A DNA stretch of 64,000 nucleotides from Sulfurimonas sp. (lineage in GTDB: Bacteria > Campylobacterota > Campylobacteria > Campylobacterales > Sulfurimonadaceae): positions 1-64,000 of the forward strand of contig NZ_JACUTS010000001.1 in assembly GCF_014859695.1 (NCBI RefSeq). The letters run 5' to 3'. Of the stretch, positions 45,979 to 55,248 are shown piece after piece (position 1 is the stretch's first letter; the number at the start of each line of letters is the position of its first letter). Position numbers and translations under genes: made by a program. A model generated the notes under the pieces. That model saw nothing but the letters and a program-made list of their open reading frames with translations. It was not told the DNA's origin and searched no databases.

Positions 45979-48579
45979 TTAGAAAAGATTTGCGTTCTCA
46001 TCTACCCATTTAAGATATTCAATGATATCTTTAGTCTCTTTTTCATTCATGTGCTGATTAGGCATTTTAAGGTTAAAGTAATCAATCATCCCTTTAACAT
46101 ATGGATCATCATACATGTGTTCAGGACTCATAATAAAATCTTTTACCCATTTTTGACTATCTTTACCATGTCTCTCAAGTACACCTGTTAAGTCTGGACC
46201 GGAAGAGACTTTACCGATAACGTGACAGCCGCCACATCCGCCTTCGCCAAAAGCTTTTTCGCCGGCTGCTGCTGCAGCTGACTGTTTTGTAGCAATGATT
46301 CTAACAAGGGCATCTTTTGCTCTGATTCCAACATCGGCTGTTTTAACCATAAGCTGCCAAATCATATTTTCAAATAGGATGGCTTTTTCCAAATCACCGG
46401 CTTTAACAGCTTCATCAGCCAGTTTTTTCTGTGCCGGAATTTGACCATATTGATCAAATGCATCTGTAACAAGCTCTGCAACAATCTTATGCTTATCAAA
46501 GTTATTGTCTTTTAAGAACTTCACCACTGACTGGATAACAGCATCGGTTGCGGCATTTGTTGCGACAGTTTTCTCATACTCAGCTTGTAGCTCTGCAGGA
46601 GACATTGTCTGCATCTTCATTTTTTGCGCACTTTCGTACTTTTTGTTTGGGTCTTTTACCATTAGGTAACCCATCATCTCTAAGTGAAGTGCAGAACAAA
46701 ATTCAGTACAGTAGTAAGGAAAAACACCCTCTATATCAGCGATAAATTTAATACTTGCAGTCTTGCCCGGCTCAAGTGAAGCATGAATATTATAATGGCC
46801 AATCGTAAAACCGTGTGCCTCATCTTGAGCACGCTCAAGGTTTGTTAGGTACATAGTTACCTCATCGCCCTTGTTTACAGTAATTCTCTCGGGATTGATG
46901 TGTGAACGAACAACAGTCGCATAAATTTTGACTTTGTTTCCATCTCTTTCAATTCTCTCTTGACCTGCAAGTGTTTTACCCTCGTGGATTGAGTCAGTTC
47001 TAGAGTTTGTACCCATTGGATATCTTACATGCCCGTGAAGTTTTTCAGCTCTAATAGCAACTGCTTGGTGTGGCTCTCCAAGAGGAAGAGGCATGTCTAC
47101 AAGAAGGTCCATCTTTTTACCACTAATATCAATTAGCTGGTGATTTTGTGGATGAAGTGGTCCAACATTTTGAAATCTATCAATTGCTAATTTGTTGAGT
47201 GAAATAATATATTTTCCTTGAGGATCAGCAGATTTACCCTCCATCCCACAAAGGTGTCCTACATTGTAGTGAACATTTACTTTATCTAGTACTTTAAGAG
47301 TTTTATAGTTCCATTTTACGATTTGACTATCAACGTAAAGTGAAGTATAAATTTCACCGTCTACAGGAGAGTATTGGTTATGTAATGGCCCAAGACCCAG
47401 TTCTGCTTGACCATGCAGAGATTTCTTCATATCTAAGATAGGAATACCGTATGGGTCTTTTCCTACATACTCTTTGCTGTCAATAAGTTTTTTGATTTTG
47501 CTCCATTTAAAAACAGAAGCGTGCGTATCTAGTTTACCACAAACCGTGATGTATTCACCATCAGGAGAGACGTCGACACCGTGTGGAGATTTTGGTTCAG
47601 GAATTAAGAATAGTGCATTGTTTTTAACTGCAATATCCATAGGAATAACTTTGTGATCATTAATGATTTTTACATTTTTTGGATCTTTTGCAAGTTCTCC
47701 CAGTTTTCTCCAGTTATATACATGTAAGAAGTCAGTGTCGTTTCTACTCATACCCGCTTCGTTTGGCGGCATACCGACTTCGATTCCGCCTGTATACATT
47801 TCAGTATTTACAGAGTTTGTGAATCCCCAGCCGTCAGAAACACCTTTTCCAGCATCACTTAAATCTTGCATATATGGAGGCATCTCAATTGTAAAAGACT
47901 CTTTCTCTTGAATCTTCCCTTTTTTGTGATCAAACTTCCACATTGTAACACCGCCGCGGTATGCTTCTTTGTAAGCTTCGATTGGATGGTAGTTGTTGTC
48001 AAATGGAGCTGCATATTGGCATGCTTCAATGATATAGTCACTGTTTTGGGTAAAGAAAGCCCCACCGTGAGCAGATTTGAAAACAGGGTTAACAACAATC
48101 TGTTTAGTTTCAAAATCTGCTAAGTCGATGATTGCGATACGAGGATTTGCCTTGTCATTTATAGCAAGCCATTTACCGTCATATTTTCCATCTATTTCTG
48201 AGAGAGCAGGGTGGTGAGTATCTCCCCAGTTTATCTCTCTTCCTCTGATATTTCCTTGTCTTAGAACCTTTTTAGACTCTTCGTCAAATCCGTATCCCTG
48301 CCAAGGCTCAGGAGTAAAGACTCCGATATATTTTAAAATTCTCATAGAGGGAACGCCGTATACTATTACCTGACCGGCTTGACCAGCTGAACTAAAAACA
48401 ACAAACTCATCTTTTACCCCCGAAGGGTTGTAGGTTTTTGCAGCACGGACCACATCAACTTCGCTTAGACCTCTTTTCTTCATAACTTCCGCAAGCTCAC
48501 CGCTACTAGCAACCAAACCAGTTGCTGCCACCGAAGCGCTCAGTATGACTGAAGAAAACTTGGTAAAATGTCTTTTCAT
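45979..48579 (-). CDS. nosZ: Cytochrome c-fused clade II nitrous oxide reductase (cNosZ)
   Basis: An 866-residue periplasmic enzyme that reduces N2O to N2. It has a Sec-type signal (about 1-27; no twin-Arg), a seven-bladed propeller with the CuZ His ligands (DTHHPALSE, GGAFF, SPHGVDVSPDG), a cupredoxin domain with the CuA motif CTEFCSALHLEMM, and a C-terminal haem c domain with CGGCH. The C-terminal haem domain is the Wolinella-type fusion. The start is ATG 48579 with AAGGAG upstream, not the track's Met ten codons earlier. An Fnr-like promoter lies ahead. Confidence 0.97.
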   Translation of the reverse strand: MKRHFTKFSSVILSASVAATGLVASSGELAEVMKKRGLSEVDVVRAAKTYNPSGVKDEFVVFSSAGQAGQVIVYGVPSMRILKYIGVFTPEPWQGYGFDEESKKVLRQGNIRGREINWGDTHHPALSEIDGKYDGKWLAINDKANPRIAIIDLADFETKQIVVNPVFKSAHGGAFFTQNSDYIIEACQYAAPFDNNYHPIEAYKEAYRGGVTMWKFDHKKGKIQEKESFTIEMPPYMQDLSDAGKGVSDGWGFTNSVNTEMYTGGIEVGMPPNEAGMSRNDTDFLHVYNWRKLGELAKDPKNVKIINDHKVIPMDIAVKNNALFLIPEPKSPHGVDVSPDGEYITVCGKLDTHASVFKWSKIKKLIDSKEYVGKDPYGIPILDMKKSLHGQAELGLGPLHNQYSPVDGEIYTSLYVDSQIVKWNYKTLKVLDKVNVHYNVGHLCGMEGKSADPQGKYIISLNKLAIDRFQNVGPLHPQNHQLIDISGKKMDLLVDMPLPLGEPHQAVAIRAEKLHGHVRYPMGTNSRTDSIHEGKTLAGQERIERDGNKVKIYATVVRSHINPERITVNKGDEVTMYLTNLERAQDEAHGFTIGHYNIHASLEPGKTASIKFIADIEGVFPYYCTEFCSALHLEMMGYLMVKDPNKKYESAQKMKMQTMSPAELQAEYEKTVATNAATDAVIQSVVKFLKDNNFDKHKIVAELVTDAFDQYGQIPAQKKLADEAVKAGDLEKAILFENMIWQLMVKTADVGIRAKDALVRIIATKQSAAAAAGEKAFGEGGCGGCHVIGKVSSGPDLTGVLERHGKDSQKWVKDFIMSPEHMYDDPYVKGMIDYFNLKMPNQHMNEKETKDIIEYLKWVDENANLF

Positions 48580-48638
48580 GATATTCTCCTTAAATTCCAT
48601 TAATAACAAAATGGTAGTTTAATTTGAGGAGTAATAAT

Positions 48639-48652
48639 TTGACTATGGTCAA
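48639..48652. promoter_or_regulatory. Fnr-like box of nosZ
   Basis: TTGACTATGGTCAA (inside the 16-bp palindrome TTTGAC-N4-GTCAAA) is centred 66.5 bp before the nosZ ATG. A -10 TACCAT (48616-48611) follows after 22 bp, as in the other three Fnr-like promoters. Confidence 0.72.
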
Positions 48653-48667
48653 ATTATTTAATTAATT

Positions 48668-49609
48668 TTATTTTTTAAGTTTAGAATATAAAATGAGAGC
48701 GTCTAAATCTTTTTTTAAATTTTTTAACTTTATAGCTGTTGAACCTAGCTCTTCAAGAGATTGTATGACGGAATCCTCTTTTTTTCTCAACTCTTTATCT
48801 CTTGTTTTTTCGTTCATAGCATATATCAACTCTACTAAATCCTCTATATGCTTCTCTGTACTCTCCAGTGATTTATATGTATATTCTATGGAGTTTGCTG
48901 AGTACTCTATGGAGTCATTTATCTTTTTTACCAGTGAATTAAAATTGTCTTTTGCCTGCGTTATTTCTGTACCGGCATTCTCTATTTCAATAGGCTTTAG
49001 TTCTTTGATTGATGCATTTGAAATAATCTCTTTTGAGGCAGATAGAAATTTTTGTACAAAAGCGATAACTGTTTTTAACTCGGTAAATAAGTATAGAAGA
49101 AGTAGTACTAAAAAAATAAAAAGTAGATACTGAATATATTTGTAGAACTGCTGTTTTTCTTCAAAACTATCTTTTTCTTTTTGAATGATATGGTTGAACT
49201 CTAAAATAAGTTTTAAGTTAGTGTTATAAATCTCTTTTAGACTTTTTTCAAATAAAATAGTTGAGTAGATGGATCTGTTTTTGAACTGATCTCTGAAATT
49301 TTGTACATTAAGATAAAAATTGTTCCATAGTTTTGCAATATTTTCATTTGTTGCAATATTTTGTTCTCTGTAATTCATAACAGCTAAAAATTTTCTTATG
49401 GAGTCGTCGAGTGTTTGTGAGGAGCTATTTGGATTTTTATATATATAGAAAATATTTTTTGATATCTCTTGGGTGAAATCTTTTTGTTCATTCATTGCAT
49501 CTATAAAATCATTATGTTGTGAGATGCTTTTTGACGTGTAGCTAAAAAGAGTTGCAAGCGTAATTGAGAGAACAAATATTAGTGCGCCTACAATTTTAAT
49601 TTTTTTCAA
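48668..49609 (-). CDS. Membrane sensor-like protein upstream of nosZ, no output domain
   Basis: A 313-residue protein with membrane segments at about 5-25 and 160-182 and a helical periplasmic domain between (long four-helix-bundle pattern). The cytoplasmic part is a charged coiled coil with no kinase, GGDEF or chemotaxis signalling motif. It starts with TTG after GAGGAG, 3 nt after the Crp/Fnr gene. It might sense a periplasmic ligand and tune the regulator next door, or act as a membrane scaffold. Not a family I recognise. Confidence 0.7.
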   Translation of the reverse strand: MKKIKIVGALIFVLSITLATLFSYTSKSISQHNDFIDAMNEQKDFTQEISKNIFYIYKNPNSSSQTLDDSIRKFLAVMNYREQNIATNENIAKLWNNFYLNVQNFRDQFKNRSIYSTILFEKSLKEIYNTNLKLILEFNHIIQKEKDSFEEKQQFYKYIQYLLFIFLVLLLLYLFTELKTVIAFVQKFLSASKEIISNASIKELKPIEIENAGTEITQAKDNFNSLVKKINDSIEYSANSIEYTYKSLESTEKHIEDLVELIYAMNEKTRDKELRKKEDSVIQSLEELGSTAIKLKNLKKDLDALILYSKLKK

Positions 49610-49612
49610 ATT

Positions 49613-50281
49613 TTACTCCTCATAGATAGAGATTAGAGCTTCTTTGTCTAAAACTACTATATTTCCATTTTTAGAATCTATAATATTGTCTCTTTTTAGT
49701 ATGTTCAAAACTCTTGAGAGTGTCTCCGGCTGTATATGAAGTATAAGAGATATCTCTGCTCTTTTTAAATTGTTAAATATATCCAGATCATCATATAGCA
49801 TCATAGCGACTTTTGCGGTAGAGTTAAAGATAAACTCTCTATTTATAAGAGATTGCAGCTGCTGGGAATTTAAAATAACTTCATTGATGAACTCAGAACA
49901 AAGAAAGCCTTTGTCTAGAAACTCTTCTTTAAATTTTTTGTAATCTATTTGAAGTATTTGAGAATCTTTTAGAAGTGCTACATTTGCAAAAGAGTTGAGA
50001 GTCTCTTGTTTTATGTTTGATATTTCAGTTATTAGAGAGTTTTCATATATATAGTATAAAAATATTTCGTTATTATACTTGTCTATTTTATATGCTTTTG
50101 CCAACCCTTTTAAAAGATATAAAAGAGAGTTGTTCTGTTTTTTCTCATAATATACAACATACTCTTTAGAGTAGTTGTGTATGACTGAGATAGATGACAA
50201 AAGTTCTATTTGCTCTTTATCGAGAGATGAAAAAAAATCTAAAGAGGAGATAAGCTCCTTGGAAGAGATGTTTTTATTCAT
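49613..50281 (-). CDS. Crp/Fnr family regulator upstream of nosZ
   Basis: A 222-residue regulator with a cupin-like sensor domain (about 15-125), dimer helix and winged HTH. The recognition helix reads QPETLSRVL, E-x-x-S-R again. It has one internal Cys and no N-terminal cluster, so no [4Fe-4S] oxygen sensing as in E. coli Fnr. Proteins of this kind (NssA-C in Wolinella) control nos genes in response to NO or N2O. The target is presumably the TTGAC-N4-GTCAA box before nosZ. Confidence 0.88.
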   Translation of the reverse strand: MNKNISSKELISSLDFFSSLDKEQIELLSSISVIHNYSKEYVVYYEKKQNNSLLYLLKGLAKAYKIDKYNNEIFLYYIYENSLITEISNIKQETLNSFANVALLKDSQILQIDYKKFKEEFLDKGFLCSEFINEVILNSQQLQSLINREFIFNSTAKVAMMLYDDLDIFNNLKRAEISLILHIQPETLSRVLNILKRDNIIDSKNGNIVVLDKEALISIYEE

Positions 50282-50712
50282 TGCAGGGTATTAAAACATA
50301 TCTCTTTGTTTATATCGAACTTAAATAGTTCTGCCTTGCTGTGGGCACTGTTATATATATACTGGATTGAAATATCTGCGTCTAAAAAGCGTTTTGAGTT
50401 TCTGCAAACACCTAGAGTTACAGCCTCTTTCATTCTGCTATGATCCTCTTTTTTTACACTTTCATCACTTTTTGGGGAGATATCAATTTCAAATATATAA
50501 ACAAGCGTGCTGTTATCTGCTTTGATGCTTCTGAGTTTTGTATATTTATCGATTGTTGAGGGCAGTGCCTTTGATAACTCTTGGGCAGCTAATTTAGCAA
50601 TCTCTCTGTTTTGCTTTTTCATATTTTGTGATGAAAGTTCTCCGCTTTGTAGCTGCATTTCTGAGGCAAAAGCAGAAAACATTATAAATAGTATCGTAAA
50701 TAAAAATTTCAT
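50278..50712 (-). CDS. Small secreted protein of the regulator operon, unknown
   Basis: A 144-residue protein with a signal peptide (about 1-16, ending FASEMQ) and two cysteines (GVCRNSKR, EICFNTL). Chosen start: ATG 50712 after GAGAAGAA; the track's start lies too far upstream. It overlaps the Crp/Fnr gene by 4 nt (ATGA). I do not recognise a family; the cysteines may form a disulfide. Its place before a regulator and sensor suggests a periplasmic part of the same switch. Confidence 0.65.
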   Translation of the reverse strand: MKFLFTILFIMFSAFASEMQLQSGELSSQNMKKQNREIAKLAAQELSKALPSTIDKYTKLRSIKADNSTLVYIFEIDISPKSDESVKKEDHSRMKEAVTLGVCRNSKRFLDADISIQYIYNSAHSKAELFKFDINKEICFNTLQ

Positions 50713-50747
50713 TTCTTCTCTTTCTTTGTAAAAAATAGTGCGCAACA

Positions 50748-50773
50748 GCAACCCTTAATCACTTAAGCGTTGC
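50748..50773. terminator. Hairpin after ftsZ
   Basis: GCAAC-c-CTTAA-TCAC-TTAAG-c-GTTGC, a stem with one mismatch, in the 79-bp gap between ftsZ and the regulator operon. It is next to A/T runs on both sides. Confidence 0.5.
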
Positions 50774-50791
50774 AAAAAAAACTAAAAAGTT

Positions 50792-51910
50792 TTAATCTTG
50801 TTGCTGTCTCATATATGAGGGAATATCTAAGTGACTGCCGTCTAGATCACCGCCTACAACCAGTCTTGGGCGGATTTTTGTCACAGGAGTCGGAGCCTCG
50901 TTTACAAAGTTCTCGTTATTTGAACCTGCATGCAAGTCTTTCTCAAAACCTGTTGCAATTATTGTGATTTTTACATAGTTTTCAGGAAGAGAGTCATCTG
51001 TGGAAGTTCCAAAGATAACATCTGCATCTTCATGCGCACTCTCTTGAACCACAATCATAGCTTCGGATGTCTCTATCATAGGAAAGTTAGGATGCATATG
51101 GAAATGAACCAAAACACCCATCGCTCCGTTTATAGAGACATTATCAAGAAGAGGAGACTCTATAGCCGCTTTAATAGCCTCGTATGCCGCATTTTCTCCT
51201 TCATGCTCGCCAACGCCCATAAGCGCCATGCCTTTGTGGCTCATAACCGTTTTCAAGTCGGCGAAGTCAAGGTTGATGTCATTTGAACCTGTAGAGAGAA
51301 TGACGCCTGCTGTTCCGCTTACAGCCTGAGCCAATACGCTGTCGACGATTTTAAAACTGTCTTTAATTCCCAGTTTTCTATCAATAATAGAGAGAAGCTT
51401 GTCATTTGGAATGACTACGATAGAGTCACTCTCTTTTTTAAGCTCTTCAAGTCCCGCTTTTGCAAGTTTGAGTCTTTTTGGAGCTTCAAACATAAAAGGC
51501 TTCGTGACGATTGAAATGGTTAGTGCATCTACCTCTTTGGCAATCTTTGCAATTACCGGAGCAGCTCCGGTTCCGGTTCCGCCGCCAAGACCCGCAGAGA
51601 TAAATACTATGTCAGCTCCCTCAAGAGCTTTTTTTATCTCGTCGTAGTTCTCTAGCGCAGACTCTTTGCCGATTTCAGGTTTCATACCTGCACCAAGACC
51701 CTTTGTAAGCTTCACGCCTATTTGGATTGTTGTTGCACCGACAGTCTCTTTTAATGCTTGAGCGTCTGTGTTTATCATAATCATCTCAATGCCAGTAACA
51801 CCCTCTTTGATCATGTGTCCTATCATGTTGCCGCCGCCGCCGCCTACGCCTACAGCCACAATCCTTGCTCCATTTATGCCACATGCTTCTTCAATTAAAA
51901 ACGGTTCCAT
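50792..51910 (-). CDS. ftsZ: Cell division GTPase FtsZ
   Basis: A 372-residue tubulin-like GTPase. The GTP signature GGGTGTGAAPVIAKIAKE (about 105) is intact; the N-terminal loop reads VGVGGGGGNMIGHMI. The C-terminal tail DIPSYMRQQQ carries the conserved peptide that binds FtsA and others. It follows ftsA by 9 nt. Confidence 0.98.
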   Translation of the reverse strand: MEPFLIEEACGINGARIVAVGVGGGGGNMIGHMIKEGVTGIEMIMINTDAQALKETVGATTIQIGVKLTKGLGAGMKPEIGKESALENYDEIKKALEGADIVFISAGLGGGTGTGAAPVIAKIAKEVDALTISIVTKPFMFEAPKRLKLAKAGLEELKKESDSIVVIPNDKLLSIIDRKLGIKDSFKIVDSVLAQAVSGTAGVILSTGSNDINLDFADLKTVMSHKGMALMGVGEHEGENAAYEAIKAAIESPLLDNVSINGAMGVLVHFHMHPNFPMIETSEAMIVVQESAHEDADVIFGTSTDDSLPENYVKITIIATGFEKDLHAGSNNENFVNEAPTPVTKIRPRLVVGGDLDGSHLDIPSYMRQQQD

Positions 51911-51919
51911 ACTCTCTCC

Positions 51920-53278
51920 TTAAAATAACTGTGTTGCCCAGTTCCAAAATTTACTAAAGGCTCCAGCCTCGTCCTCTTTTTTGTTCTTTTTCATAGAAAT
52001 TGAAACAATACCCTCTTTTTTATGACTCTCTTGGAGGTGTGGTGTTGAGATATCAGGTTCTTCGGTTAGGTTTATGCTGCTGTGACCTGTAAGAACTTCG
52101 TTTGAGTGTCTAACTCTTTTGTTTACGTCTATTTCGTACTGTGTGTAGGCAGATGCTGCATACATAACAAGACCGATTGCGCTTGAGTACTCCGGTGAGC
52201 GAAGGTTCTCAAAAAGACCATTCATCTCTTTTGGCTTTGCGAGACGCACAGGCACGGAGCCGAATGTTGCAACCGCAAGCTCTCTCATCCCTTCCATTTG
52301 GGAGAATCCGCCTGTAAGAACTATGCCTGCTCCTATTTTATCTTTTAGTCCGCTGTTTTCGATAAACTGAGCCAAAATCATAAGAGTCTCTTCAACTCTT
52401 GCATAGATTACATTATGCACGACTTCAAGAGAGACTTCATGTGTTGTATTTTCATCGCCTATAATCGGGAGTTCTATTAAGTCGCTGCTTGGATTTAGAA
52501 GTGAGCCGTAGTTTAGTTTTACGCTCTCTGCAATATTGAGCGGAGTGTGCAGCGCCATGGAGAGATCACTTGTCACATGGTTGGAACCAACTCCTAAAAA
52601 GTCGTTATATCTGATGGAGTTGCCTGCGTGAATTGTGATATTGCTGGTGTTTCCGCCCATATCAATAACGGCAATACCAAGCTCTTTTTCATCTTCATTA
52701 AGTGTTGCTATTGAAGATGCATACCCTGTAAGGACAATGTTTTCAACTTCGACACCAGCGCCGCGAACAGCTTTTCTGAGGTTATTTAGGTTTGATTTTT
52801 GCGTTGTGATAATGTGCGTCTCAACCTCAAGTCTCGAAGCATTCATCCCAAGAGGGTCTTCTATATAGTCTTGATCGTCCGCTTTAAAGTTGTAAGGAAG
52901 AGCGTGAAGCACTTCGTACTCGTTTGGAATGTTAGCATTATAAAGAGAGGTCTGCATGACTCGCTCTATCTCTTTAAAACTAACCTCTTTGTTTTGAATA
53001 TTTACGATACCGCTGGAGTTCAAGCTTTTTGTGTAAGCGCCTGAAATGGAGACTATTGCAGTTTTTACTTCGCTGCCAGAGACTCTTTTTGCATCATTGA
53101 GAGCAGTTCTTATAGATCTTGAAGCAAGTTCTATGTTTGTTATGCTTCCTTTTTTTAGACCTTGTGCCTTGCAAGTTCCCGCTCCTGTTATAGCTATGGA
53201 GTTATCGTCAGCTATCTCTGCGATAATTGCACATATTTTTGTCGAACCAATATCTATGGCTAAAACAGTTCTGCTCAA
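51920..53278 (-). CDS. ftsA: Cell division protein FtsA
   Basis: A 452-residue actin-fold protein that ties FtsZ to the membrane. It has the phosphate-1 motif AIDIGSTKICAIIAE (about 6-20) and a C-terminal amphipathic helix (FSKFWNWATQLF). The region before that helix (about 400-435) is a longer charged linker. It is followed by ftsZ. Confidence 0.97.
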   Translation of the reverse strand: MSRTVLAIDIGSTKICAIIAEIADDNSIAITGAGTCKAQGLKKGSITNIELASRSIRTALNDAKRVSGSEVKTAIVSISGAYTKSLNSSGIVNIQNKEVSFKEIERVMQTSLYNANIPNEYEVLHALPYNFKADDQDYIEDPLGMNASRLEVETHIITTQKSNLNNLRKAVRGAGVEVENIVLTGYASSIATLNEDEKELGIAVIDMGGNTSNITIHAGNSIRYNDFLGVGSNHVTSDLSMALHTPLNIAESVKLNYGSLLNPSSDLIELPIIGDENTTHEVSLEVVHNVIYARVEETLMILAQFIENSGLKDKIGAGIVLTGGFSQMEGMRELAVATFGSVPVRLAKPKEMNGLFENLRSPEYSSAIGLVMYAASAYTQYEIDVNKRVRHSNEVLTGHSSINLTEEPDISTPHLQESHKKEGIVSISMKKNKKEDEAGAFSKFWNWATQLF

Positions 53279-53279
53279 C

Positions 53280-54752
53280 TTATAGTCCTTCGATAAATAT
53301 CTCAGTTTTGTACTTGTTTTGCAGGATTTTAATCAACCCTTCGTTAAACATAGCACTTTTCAATCTAGCGATAACATCGTTTTGATTGCTGTTATCGTTC
53401 TCAAGCAGCTTTTGTTCCAAGATGTTATACATAACAACGTTTCCGCTCTCAAGAGCAATGTAGCCTCTCTTTGAGTTTTTAGTAACAAGAGTGTTTAAGA
53501 ACTCGTTTGCATCACTTTCGCTTAGATCTGTTAGCTTGTTATAATCATTAACCGTTATAAAATCGGTTGTTTTGCCTTTAAATGTAGCGAATGAGTTTTT
53601 TGCCAGCTCTGAGACTCTTATTTTTCTCTCTTGATCAATATACATAGCAGTAACTTCACTCTTGGCATCTTCATAGCTTTTTGGTTGTGAAGGGTTAACT
53701 TTTACAAGTTCAAATGTAAAATAGTCATCACCGACCATTATAGGTTTAGAAAAGGGCGAGAGAGGAGTTAAGCCAGATACTACATCAATAGCGTCTTTGC
53801 CAAAAGGGTTGTTTGAGAGAGAGATGGTCGCACTTTTTATCTCTTGCTCGCTTACCTCTCCCTTTTTGTGTGCTATATAGCCTCTTAATGCCTCTTTTTT
53901 AGTCTCTTTTGCATTAAGTTCACTAACAACCATGCTTCTTGCATCTTCTAAAGAGAGTATTTTTCCCTCGCTATCTTTGAAGTTCAGTTTGTTCTCATCA
54001 TAGTACTGAGCGATTGTAGCATCATCATATTCAAGTGAGAGTTTTGGCTGTTTGATGAACTTCAGATCATAACGTACCTCACTCATAAAGCTGTTTTTCA
54101 TCTTCTCCCAAAAAGGTTTTAGGGAAGCATCAGATGTATCGACATTTATTTGGCTTACATCTAAGAGTTTATACTCTATCTTGTCTGCGATATTCATTGC
54201 AGTGTTTAAGATTTTATTTTCACTCTCCTGCACCTCTACAGGTAGAAGCTTCAATGTTTTTTTGATAAGAAGCTCTTTTTTTACGTCAGCCTCATACTCT
54301 TTGATGCTTAGGTTGTTTCTTAATAGAGCCTGTTTGTATATCTCTTTGTCAAAAACACCATCTTTGTGGAAAAAATCCTGCTTTTTGATCTCATCTAAAA
54401 GTTCTGTGTCGCTGATTTGCAAATCATAAGATTTAGCCAGGTTGAGGACGAGTGCTTGCTGCGTTAAGTATTGAAGAGCCTGTGATTTTAGACCAAAACT
54501 TTTTGCTTTTTCTTCATCAAACTCTCCTTGGAACATCTGTGAGTATTGATTGTAAAGATTTGAATAACTTTTTTGAAGCTCTCCCATTGTTATCTCAACA
54601 CTACCTACTTTTGCTACTGCTCCGGCCTTATCTCCATAGTTGTATTGACCCCATCCGACAAAGCCGGCACCGACAAAAGCGATAGTAGAAATCCAGATAG
54701 TTATTATGAGATATTTTTTATGTCTTTGCATCCATGTGATCATCGGTTTCAA
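53280..54752 (-). CDS. PpiD/SurA-like membrane-anchored peptidyl-prolyl isomerase
   Basis: A 490-residue protein with one N-terminal membrane segment (about 14-35) and a SurA-N type chaperone domain (about 40-190). The parvulin-like domain near 250-360 is divergent. It is expected to help fold outer-membrane proteins in the periplasm. Start either Met 1 or Met 4; both lack a strong ribosome site. It ends 2 nt before ftsA. Confidence 0.85.
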   Translation of the reverse strand: MKPMITWMQRHKKYLIITIWISTIAFVGAGFVGWGQYNYGDKAGAVAKVGSVEITMGELQKSYSNLYNQYSQMFQGEFDEEKAKSFGLKSQALQYLTQQALVLNLAKSYDLQISDTELLDEIKKQDFFHKDGVFDKEIYKQALLRNNLSIKEYEADVKKELLIKKTLKLLPVEVQESENKILNTAMNIADKIEYKLLDVSQINVDTSDASLKPFWEKMKNSFMSEVRYDLKFIKQPKLSLEYDDATIAQYYDENKLNFKDSEGKILSLEDARSMVVSELNAKETKKEALRGYIAHKKGEVSEQEIKSATISLSNNPFGKDAIDVVSGLTPLSPFSKPIMVGDDYFTFELVKVNPSQPKSYEDAKSEVTAMYIDQERKIRVSELAKNSFATFKGKTTDFITVNDYNKLTDLSESDANEFLNTLVTKNSKRGYIALESGNVVMYNILEQKLLENDNSNQNDVIARLKSAMFNEGLIKILQNKYKTEIFIEGL

Positions 54753-54894
54753 GCCTTGTTTATGATATTTTTGTAATTTTAGGTAAATTCGTATTAAACC
54801 TTGATAAAGAGAGCTTATGGTGATAGTAACTAAATATGAGTGTTAATTAAAAGGTGGTAAAATTTATCAACAAAGAGTTAAGAAAGGATTTTTA

Positions 54895-55245
54895 ATGAGC
54901 ACTATCGAAAAATACTCAAATATTAAAGAAGAGTTGCCAAAACTGCCAGAGGTATTGCTAAATACGATTCAATCGGATGTCTTAGAGATAAAGAGCATAA
55001 ATAAAGAGTGCGAGAAATATATTCAAAACTGTGCAAAGATGCCTGAATTTAAAGAGGCATTTTATGTTGTTTACTCAAAATATATTGATAGAGACAATCA
55101 TCAATATGAGAAGTTTATTTTTTTAGGCAAAGATGGCGAAGAGCTCTTTGATGTAAGTGGAGCAGAGATGGAGCTTCACGGACTTTTGGCATGTACGAAC
55201 CTTGAGCTTACTCCAGAGTATGAAGCTGTGGAGTTAAAAAAATAG
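54895..55245 (+). CDS. Small conserved-type hypothetical protein before bioA
   Basis: A 116-residue acidic protein with no signal or membrane segment. RBS AAAGGA is 7 nt before the ATG. It runs into bioA with a 3-nt gap, so they are cotranscribed. No family recognised. Confidence 0.7.
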   Translation: MSTIEKYSNIKEELPKLPEVLLNTIQSDVLEIKSINKECEKYIQNCAKMPEFKEAFYVVYSKYIDRDNHQYEKFIFLGKDGEELFDVSGAEMELHGLLACTNLELTPEYEAVELKK

Positions 55246-55248
55246 TAT

